This document shows, in pieces, positions 55,911 through 64,000 of a stretch of DNA of 64,000 nt (the first letter of the stretch is position 1; each line of letters starts with the position of its first letter). Position numbers and translations under genes: made by a program. The notes under the pieces were generated by a model that made no database searches, had not been told where the DNA came from, and saw only the letters and a program-made list of their open reading frames with translations. The stretch is from Tetracentron sinense (taxonomy: Eukaryota; Streptophyta; Magnoliopsida; Trochodendrales; Trochodendraceae), in the NCBI GenBank assembly GCA_015143295.1, contig CM026552.1, positions 60,630,944 to 60,694,943 of the forward strand, given 5' to 3'.

Positions 55911-57159
55911 CTTGCACCACATCGTCAGATGCAAGTGCATCACCCTCTGTCAAGGCAAAAACTCGCCCCTGGTTCGCCTGGCGAGACTGAGGTGTAGACC
56001 GGGTAGTCTGAGATGACGCCTGATATGATCCTGCTGGGCGTGCTGGTGGCCTAATCCCTTGAGACTGGCCTGGTAAATGCCGGGTAGGGCAATCCCTGAT
56101 CACGTGGCCCTGGCGACCGCAATGATAACATCCACCAGATGCTCTTCGGCAATCTCCTGCCGGGTGCCTTTTGCCGCATGAAGTGCAGACCTCATATGTG
56201 TAGGCTGGAGGGGCCAGAGGTGGTGTATACCTCGCTGCCTGAGGGGTAACTGGCCGTGGGGCCGGAAGAGCCTGAGGTCGAGATGCCTGTGGCACGTACT
56301 GCCGGGGTGCTGGAGGCGCATAAGTCGGCCTCATCTGTGGTGCTGGCCATGTATACTGATAAGGACCAGTCCGGGCCCGCCTCTCTAAAGGTACCAAACC
56401 ACTAGATTGGCCTCTCGCCAATTCTCTCTTCTTGGACACAGTCTCTGAATTGGTCTCAACCAACAAGGCTTTATCCACTACCTCGGCGTAAGTGGCGTGC
56501 CTGAAGACCGACACTTTCTCCATGATGACATCCTTGAGCCCTTGCTCAAACCTCCTCGCCTTCATTGCCTCGGTGGCAATCATATGTGTCGCGAAGCGTG
56601 ATAGCTCCGAGAACTTGGCCTCATAAGCGGCCACAGACATCGAACCTTGCTCAAGGTTGATGAATTCTCTCTCTTTCCTTTCCCGAGCTCCAACCGGGAA
56701 ATACTTCTTATAGAACGTGTCCTTAAACTCCTCCCAAGTCCACGGTTGACCTTGCATGGTCAAGTCCCGTGTCCTCAATGCGGACAACCACCAATGGTGG
56801 GCTTCGCCCTCTAGCATAAAAACTGCCCATGCCACTTTCTCTTCCTCTGTAGGAGAGAGCACCGCAAATATCTTCTCAACCTGGAGGATCCAAGCCTCCG
56901 CAGTAAGAGGGTCCACACTCCCGTGGAAAGATGGAGGCCTCAATCTCCTGAATGCCTCAACTCCAGCTGTACGATGTACTGGAGCTGCGGGCGGTGGAGT
57001 AGGTGCCGCTGATGCCGGTATAGTTTGCCGAGCCGCCAGGATGGCGAGTGTCTCAGCAATAGAGCCTAAGACCTGAGAGAGGTCCGGCTGCTCATCCTCA
57101 TCCCGTGAAGAAGAGGAAGCTCTTGTATGTGGTCCACGACCCCGTGTGTTCCGTCTCAT
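55900..57159 (-). CDS. gag: Element E Gag, 419 aa, intact
   Basis: Start MRRNTRGRGPHTR at 57159. The capsid-like core has LEGEAHHWW and EFKDTFYKKYFP, then SMSVAAYEAKF. Knuckles are CTSCGKRHPAGDC (shortened) and CYHCGRQGHVIRDC (CX2CX4HX4C), followed by a Pro/Gln-rich tail. The last three residues (GTR) are read from the intron in unspliced RNA. The frame is complete even though the element's pol is truncated, so it could at most supply Gag. Confidence 0.9.
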   Translation of the reverse strand: MRRNTRGRGPHTRASSSSRDEDEQPDLSQVLGSIAETLAILAARQTIPASAAPTPPPAAPVHRTAGVEAFRRLRPPSFHGSVDPLTAEAWILQVEKIFAVLSPTEEEKVAWAVFMLEGEAHHWWLSALRTRDLTMQGQPWTWEEFKDTFYKKYFPVGARERKEREFINLEQGSMSVAAYEAKFSELSRFATHMIATEAMKARRFEQGLKDVIMEKVSVFRHATYAEVVDKALLVETNSETVSKKRELARGQSSGLVPLERRARTGPYQYTWPAPQMRPTYAPPAPRQYVPQASRPQALPAPRPVTPQAARYTPPLAPPAYTYEVCTSCGKRHPAGDCRRASGGCYHCGRQGHVIRDCPTRHLPGQSQGIRPPARPAGSYQASSQTTRSTPQSRQANQGRVFALTEGDALASDDVVQGTR

Positions 57160-57503
57160 GACTAAAGTCCTGAGAATAATAACACCACATGAGTCTAACT
57201 TGAAACCACAATTTATTTCAATGTCACTTCACAATAATTCAATTTGTATTAGTTGTATAATACTAATATACATCACATCGAGTCATCAGAGTATTCATCA
57301 CATTATACTTACACTTCAGTGTTCTAGCGTACCTAGGACCCGTACTTGGTTGAAACAACCATTTTGACTAAGACTAAAGTTTAGTCTTACACTTGGAACC
57401 AGACTCGCTCCCGACTTACTTCCTTCCTAACTTGCTTCCTAACATATGCTCTTGTCAAGCCGTGGTATAAGATTCTAAGTGACCCTAGAGACCTAAAGCC
57501 TAA

Positions 57504-57515
57504 GCTCTGATACCA
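57504..57515 (-). other. Primer-binding site of element E
   Basis: The minus strand reads TGGTATCAGAGC, a perfect initiator-Met match, four bases from the LTR. Confidence 0.8.
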
Positions 57516-57808
57516 CTTCTGTCGCGACCCAAAACCCACCCTAGGAGTTAGAGTGAACTTTGGACGACTAATCATGACTTGCTTGACAACCAACCTGCAA
57601 AACCCACAGAGCATATACCATAGAGGACAATATAGCGGAAACATAACTATAAAACACAGCGGAAGTCTAACCAAACCTCTATGAATATACATGCGCAATT
57701 CCAAGTTATACAAAAGTAACCAAAAGAAAGTGCGGACAGACCCGCCAAAATACATGAAAGTATATCTCTCATCTCACCCACGGCTATTCACTCAGAATCT
57801 ACAACCAC

Positions 57809-57928
57809 CTAATGGTAACCCTCTACGGGAGGTTCCTCCAAAGGCTCCTCGACGTACTCCTCCTCCACCCAAGGGCTCGGAGCACAGATATCAAACGGAG
57901 CAGCAGCTCCCTCAGAACCTGCCGACAT
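57809..57928 (-). CDS. LTR leader small ORF (MSAG family), E version, 39 aa
   Basis: Intact frame identical in residues to F: MSAGSEG, PFDICAP, PWVEEEYVEEP, EGYH. It lies about 290 bases inside the 5' LTR end and upstream of the intact E gag, so on the element RNA it is an upstream ORF. The hairpin at about 57939-57959 is just before it. The antisense frame (79 aa) is a shadow. Confidence 0.5.
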   Translation of the reverse strand: MSAGSEGAAAPFDICAPSPWVEEEYVEEPLEEPPVEGYH

Positions 57929-58258
57929 AAGAAGTACGGCTGAGCATGGAATACTCAGCGGGTACTAAATACTAACCAATAGTCATAGCAAAACCATAGC
58001 AGTATAGGAAGCAGGAAGCATTTCACATATATAAAGCAGGAAACAATTCAAGCATATAAAGCAGGAATAATTCATATCATGACAATAAAGCAAAGGAGTA
58101 TATAATCATGCTTGAATTCATAAAAGCCGATAAAACCCTTGAAAACACCGTGCACTTGACTTGACTGAAAACACCATTTCCTTGCTTGAAAACTTGTCAT
58201 GTTTGTCTTATCTTATCGTATCATGCATGTCATGCCATGTCATGCTTGCTTGGAAAGT

Positions 58259-58505
58259 AAACTACTTGTGAGGGAAGGGAGACCCTTCATCCTAAATGCC
58301 CGTGCTTGTCATGCCGTGCCATGTCATACTTGTATCATGCTTGGAAAAGTAAACTACTTGTGAGGGAAGGGAGACCCTTCTTCCTAAATGCTCATGTCAT
58401 GTCCTTTCACTTGTGCGATGTTCTTGTGAGATGTACTTGCGAGGGAAGGGAGGCCCTTCTTATGTTATGTATGCACTTGTGAGGGAAGGGAGACCCTTCT
58501 TATGA
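58259..58505 (-). repeat. GAAGGG/CCCTTC hairpin array (LTR E)
   Basis: Four units of CTTGTGAGGGAAGGGAGACC or AGGC, followed by CTTC, separated by GTCATG-rich text. It is the mirror of the F array. Confidence 0.8.
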
Positions 58506-59407
58506 AAATGCATGATTGTCTTGTCCTTGCCAAAAGCGAGGTAAAACATACCGTACGATATGCCCCACCTCTAAATCCCATTCTTGAAAACCTCGGTAAA
58601 TCATGTCATGTATGCGTGCTCGTGAGGTCGTGTGCATACTTGCATTTGGAATTAAATATGGCATTTGAGTAATTCATAACACATAACATCAATGATTTGG
58701 GCAATTTAATATTGATATCATTTAGGGAAAGCGAACAATCACACTATCATGACCCTAGCAATTTCCATAAACCTTAAACATGCATTTTCTTAATTCATCA
58801 TTCATTTTATTCACCTTGGCATTTCATCAAACATGGTACATTCATTATTTATTTACCCTACAACATGCTTTTCTAGGTGGGTTATACTCACATCACACTT
58901 GTATGTTTATTATTAGTACAATGCCCTTCCCCATTCTTTCATTACATCATCCACACGGCATCCATTCGCCAACATCCATCTCCATTTACCATACATACCA
59001 CCAATCTCATAACACATATATAAATGAAGGAAAATAAGGAGAAACAAAGGAAAAGGAAAGCTATAACTAGGAGGGTAGTAAGAAGCACCGACCTTGAAGA
59101 GATGAGGAAGAAACCCCTCTTCCAAACGACCGTGAGTTGCTGCCCTAGCTTGGAACACGAGCTCCACCCGAGCTTGAGCCGAGATCTTGAAGGAAAACGT
59201 GCTTGAGGATGATCTAGGGTCTCAAACCCCTTTGATTCCTCTTAAAAATGGAAACCCTAGATTTAGGAACCCTTTCTCCTCTCTTCTAATCTCCCAAATC
59301 TTCTAAGGGTTGAGAATGAGCCCTAAAGGCTCGGGCAATCCTATATAAGAAAGGGCATGACACCCGAATGCCGAAAATGCCCTTAGTGAAAATTCTGTAA
59401 AACGCGA

Positions 59408-59602
59408 GGGCCGAGCGATCGGTGTTAATGACCGATCGATCGGTTGCCTACCGATCGATCGGTTTCATAACTGAGCGATCGGTTGAAATTTCACTCTCTG
59501 GAAAATTTCCCTATAGTAAAATCTCGACCAGTCGATAGCCTCCGAGCGATCGGTTTTGGACCGATCGATCGCTCCATGGACCGAGCGATCGGTGGTCTGC
59601 AG
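59408..59602 (-). repeat. CGATCG palindrome array (LTR E)
   Basis: Seven units, for example ACCGATCGATCGGT and ACCGAGCGATCGGT, upstream of the TATA box. Confidence 0.85.
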
Positions 59603-60686
59603 GTCCAAACTGTTTTGGCCATAACTTTTGACTCGTTCGTCCGATTTTGACGATTCAACTTGCGTTGGGTTCGTCTTTCGAAAACGCACATTTCTGACGT
59701 TTCGGAATTTTCGATTTCTCCTTTATTTATTAATTAGACTACAAAAATGGCCAATTAGCTACGAAGGTGCTATTCATTAAGGATGAAAAAGTCCGGGGTG
59801 CTACATAATTCTTCTTTATTCATGGACAAAAATGCCCCTTACGCTGACTGGTCTGCAATGGGTTGCGATAGCCCAAATTTGCAGCTGACCCGATTTTGGA
59901 AATCCCACTTTTGACTCAACCCCGACTCAAAATCAGGGAAAGTGATCAACATGAACCTTGAAGAGGGTTCTAATACCTTTCCAAAAATTCAGTAATCACT
60001 CAAATCTAAGTAACGATGACTAAACTAGAGCCCTTTAAAGTTGAGACAAATGCCGAGACATACCTTTTCACCACCTAGAACACCTCGAGTGTTTTCACAC
60101 TCTTTTCCCTTGTGTCCAATACCCTACTCACACCTCATAAATCCTTCTCCATAGGTTTTTAACCCACCTCAATGATAATTAAATTCACACCGACATGCGT
60201 GAGAGGCTCCGGCCTCTTTATGCCTCATTCACTAGCACTATTCACCAACAACCCATTTAAACAGTTATGATATTTTATACCCTTGATTTTACCCACTTAG
60301 AGTATCTTTACACTCTTTTTAAGACTCAAACCATGTACCTAAAATCCTCACTTGACTAATCATAATATCAAGAACACAATGGGAAGCCTTAGGCCTTTAC
60401 ACACACACCATGTAAGGGCACTATTCACATGAACAGTGAACTCAATTTCTGGGGCTCTACACACACAATGCAAGATCAAAGGTTTAGATCTATACTTGCA
60501 TTCTCTAGGATCAAAGAAAGAGGAGGGATCAACAAAGATCTAATAAGAACAATAGGAAAAACCCTAGAGGAGTTTCTCAAACCTCTACTCTTTCAAAAAT
60601 AAACAAAGATACGAATTAGGTCTCCAAAAAGTTGTTTATATAGGGTTTAAAAAAAGAATCCAGAAAAATAAAAATTCTTTTTACGG

Positions 60687-60875
60687 GGACTGATCGATCG
60701 GTGCACATTACTGATCGCTTGGTCCAAAACGGATCGATCGGTGCTCATAACCGATCGAGCGGTTGAAAATCATCTCTCTGGAAAAATACCCCATACAAAT
60801 TTTTTGTCCAGTCGATAGCCACCGATCGCTCGGTAGGCCACCGATCGATCGGTCTCAACATCGAGCGATCGGTTG
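60687..60875 (-). repeat. CGATCG palindrome array, second copy of K
   Basis: Duplicate of 7174-7362, with a few single-base changes in the units (ACTGATCGATCGGT). Confidence 0.75.
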
Positions 60876-61176
60876 AGACAGAATTTTTTCAAACCATTCT
60901 TCATTTCATGTTTATTTGATTCAACTAAGATCAAACAACTTTATTAGGTTTAAAACTATCCTCCTAGGTATGTTTAGAGTTATCTAAGTCAAATCCAACC
61001 TAGGTAGGGGTCTCTAAGTCCATTACCTTTCTAGATCCAGAGTAGGAGCTTTTTCTTCACTTTCTTCAATCTTCTTTATGCTTTAGCTCTTCTCTTCTGA
61101 CAAGTTGAACCCGACTCGACTCACATGACCTATCTAATGATCACGGAATTTGCCAACATCTACTTAGGGATTTACA

Positions 61177-61900
61177 ATAACATACATGTATATTCATTAT
61201 TGGTACAATAACCTTCCCATTTCATTCATCACAACACATCTACACGGCATCCATCGCCCAACATCTAGCTCCATTCATGCATCCCAACTCATAGCATAGT
61301 TATAGTTTAGGGAAAACAAAGAATAAGGAAGGAAAAGAGGAAACCATGATTAGGAGGGTAGCAAAAGGTACCGACCTTGAAAAGGATGAGGAAGAACCCT
61401 CCAATCGTGCATGGAGTCATTGCCCTGGCTTGAAGAATGTGTTCCTCACGCGCTTGAGCCGTGTACTTGAAGAAATCCAAGCTTGTGATGATCTATGGTT
61501 CCCAAACCTTTGATCCCTTCTCAAGTTGAAGACCTAGGTTAGAAATCCCCTTTCTCCTCTCTCCCTTTCTCTCAAAATGCCTTACTTAGGGTTTATGAAA
61601 CCCATAAGGCTTGGGCAAGCCTTAATAGGCAAGGGTGTAACGCCCCAAAGACGAAAAAACCCTTAATGAAATTTTGCAAAACACGATATACCGATCGATC
61701 GATGGTTAATACCGAGCAATCAGTCGCCTACTGGGCAACCGGTTTTTTGACCGAGCGATCGATCAAAAACATGCTATTTGGAATTTTTCCCCATACAAAA
61801 AAGTGCACCAGTTAATAGCTACCGATCGATCGGTTGTAGACCGATCGATCGCCAATATGGACCAAGCGATCGGTTCTCTACAGGTTTTGACACTAAGTCC
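61177..61900 (-). mobile_element. Second copy of A left LTR, second part
   Basis: Corresponds to 7664-8387, including the duplicated ATAAC next to K and the same deletion junction into integrase. Confidence 0.85.
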
Positions 61901-64000
61901 ATGATATCAACTCCGGACCTAACACTTTTTTCTCTCCTACCTCATCCCAGTAGAGAGGAGATCTGTAGCTTCTCCCATACAAGGCCTCAAATGGTGCCAT
62001 TTGGATGCTCGCCTGGTTGCTATTATTGTAGACGAACTCAATCAAAGGCAAGTGCTCTTCCCAGCTGCCCTTGAAATCCAACATACATGCTGGAAGCATG
62101 TCTTCAATGATCTGGTTCACTCTCTTGGTGTGTCCATCCATTTGTGGATGAAAGGTGGTGTTGGAAATCAAGTTGGGAACCCATGGCATCCTGAAAAATA
62201 TTCCAGAACCTGGACGTGAATCTTGGATCCCGATCTGACACAATACTAACTGGAACCCCGTGCAACCAAACAACTTCCTTGATATACAATACAGCCAATT
62301 GGCTCGAATTGAACGTAGTCCGATAAGGCAAAAAATGGGTGGACTTCGTTAGACGGTCTACTACAACCCATATTGCATCCGACTTTCTTGCCCTTTTTGG
62401 CAAGCCAACAATGAAATCAATGGAGACGTGCTCCCATTTCCACTTGGGAATAGGGAGAGATTGCAATAGACCCGCCGGTCTCAAGTGCTCTGCCTTCACT
62501 TGTTGGCACACTAAACACCGGGATACATACTCTGCAACATCCCTCTTCATATTCCGCTACCAAAAGTGCCCTTCGAGGTTCCGGTACATCTTTGTACCCC
62601 AAGGATGCACTGTGTACTTTGAACGGTGGGCTTCATCCATAATCTCCCTCCGAGGATCCGCATTAGCTGGCACACAAAGTCTTCCCTTGAATGTAATAGC
62701 ACCTCGGCTAGTGAGAGAGAAGTCCTCACTACCCTTGGCAACTTCCTTGTCCCAGAAAGCCAACAACTCAGCATCCGTGGCCTGAAACTCTCTGATTAGA
62801 TCTATAATGTACGGTCGAACCGTGATATTTGCCAAGATAGGGCTGTGGATGAAATCATTCACATAGATGTCCAGATTAGCCAAATCTTCCAATAGTCTCC
62901 ATTCCTGCACCAACATGTGAGCCAACAAACCTGGAGGTCTTCTACTCAAAGCATCAGCTACTACATTTTCTTTATCCGGGTGGTATTAGATGGTGCATTC
63001 GTAGTCCTTCAAAAATTCTATCCAACTCCATTACCGTAAATTTAGCTCCTTTTGGGAAAGGAGATACTTAAGGCTCTTGTGGTCCGTGAACACATAGAAC
63101 TCTTCCCCGTAAAGGTAATGGTGCCAAATCTTGAGTGCAAACACGACCGTAGCAAGCTCCAAGTTGTGAGTGGGGTAATTCTTTTCATGCTCCTTCAATT
63201 GCCTCGAAGCATAGGCAATGACCTTCTTGTGCTGCATTAGGATACACCCAAGTCCCACGTGCGAGGCATCATTGTACACCTCATACCCACCATGTCCGGA
63301 TGGCACTGTAAGGACGGGGGCCATGGTAAGCCGCTTCTTCAGTTCTATGAAACTGATCTCGCACTTATCGCCCACAAACTTGGTGTTCTTCCTTGTCAGA
63401 TAAGTGAGCGGTGCCGTAACCCTCTATGAATCTCCTGTAATAGCCTGCCAACCCAAGGAAACTACTGATCTTTGTGACGCTCTTGGGCCTTGCCCAACTC
63501 ATGACTGCCTCTATCTTCTTCGGATCCACCAAGATGCCTTCTGCAGAAACAACAAGGCCTAGGAATGCCACTTCCTCCAACCAAAACTCACTCTTGCTTA
63601 GTTTGGCATGCAACTTATGTTCTCTCAGCATTTCCAAAGCAAGGCGAAGGTCTCGCGTGTGATCTTCTCGGGTCTGGGAATATATCAGGATGTCATCGAA
63701 AAATATTATCATGCATCGATCCAGGTATGGTTGGAATACCCAGTTCATCAGATCCATAAAAGCCGCCGGCGCATTCGTGAGACCAAAAGGCATCACCAAG
63801 AACTTGTAATGTCTATACCGAGTCTGGAAATCAGTTTTGGGAACATCTTCTGCTTAATCTTCAACTGGTGGTAACCCGATCGAAGATCAATCTTAGAGAA
63901 AAATCTTGCTCCCTTTAACTGATCGAACAAGTCATCAATCCTAGGCAATGAATAACTATTCTTTATAGTGACCTTGTTCAACTACTGGTAACCCGATCGA
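61901..64000 (-). pseudogene. Second copy of element A pol, partial
   Basis: Integrase (61893-62949), RNase H (63031-63375) and the RT palm (63365-63980) read in the same broken pieces as 8388-10487. One stop of the first copy (TAG at about 9239) is Trp here. The duplicated text in YRQLNK is also present at the window end. Confidence 0.9.

Larger units (their letters stand above)
57520..59805 (-). mobile_element. Right (5') LTR of element E (2286 bp)
   Basis: Plus-strand text TGTCGCGACCC...GGGGTGCTACA. A minus-strand TATA box is at 59341-59349 (TTATATAG). The next bases TAATT continue the copy of H at the site matching 6293, so E inserted there. Its left LTR is absent. Confidence 0.9.
59806..64000. 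repeat. Segmental duplicate of 6293-10487, offset 53513
   Basis: The two stretches run in parallel without net insertion or deletion over 4195 bases and are about 99 percent identical by eye. The copy spans the end of H (59806-60461), the rest of K (60462-61176), part of A's LTR (61177-61900) and A's pol. It continues past the window end. Shared lesions show that the copying came after A decayed. Confidence 0.95.

Overview
The window is plant (angiosperm) heterochromatin made almost entirely of nested long-terminal-repeat retrotransposons. I found no host protein gene, rRNA or tRNA gene. Most elements are Ty3/gypsy of one lineage. Each has a gag with CCHC zinc knuckles, then protease, reverse transcriptase, RNase H, a DD35E integrase and a chromodomain-like tail, with a primer-binding site matching initiator-Met tRNA. 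This fits the Tekay/Del branch of chromoviruses. Most lie on the minus strand, so on the plus strand each LTR reads TGTCGC...CTACA and pol comes before gag. Letters A to M and T below are my own labels.

Layout. Element A (1-15224, minus, decayed) is cut in its left LTR by solo LTR K (575-7663, TSD ATAAC). K is cut by solo LTR H (1088-6948, TSD CACAC), and H by solo LTR I (2882-5407, TSD CCTTC). A abuts the gag of element C (15225-16062 and 27230-27367). That gag is cut by solo LTR G (16063-27229, TSD CTGTC), and G holds element B (18081-26976, TSD GTTTT), which is complete, has intact reading frames, and is the youngest. C shares an LTR (27684-34519) with its tandem neighbour D, whose internal region is 34520-39634 and whose right LTR is 39635-41770. 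The shared LTR holds a foreign 2-kb LTR-like insert (M) and plus-strand solo LTR J (31220-33745, TSD AAATA). Then follow an eroded Tat/Athila-type element T (about 41.8-46.5 kb), fragments of two other LTRs (47.6-49.9 kb), and a 100-base assembly gap. Beyond the gap lie the 3' end of plus-strand element F (49978-52833) and element E (52834-59805), truncated by F. From 59806 to the window end is a second copy of 6293-10487, at a constant offset of 53513 bases.

How the parts work together. In B, unspliced RNA gives Gag (419 aa). Removing a 138-base GT-AG intron at the gag-protease junction fuses Gag to Pol in frame (1515 aa). The same intron sits at the same codon in A, D and E, so splicing rather than frameshifting probably sets the Gag to Gag-Pol ratio. 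The long LTR leaders carry three further conserved layers that standard annotation would miss. First, a small acidic reading frame (MSAG...PFDIC...PWVEEEY) is preserved across LTR families, just downstream of a conserved hairpin. Second, there are family-specific arrays of hairpins whose stems co-vary between units. Third, upstream of the TATA box there are arrays of CGATCGATCG-type palindromes, replaced in some LTRs by other repeats in the same position. These three layers plus the intron are the candidates for an undescribed system.
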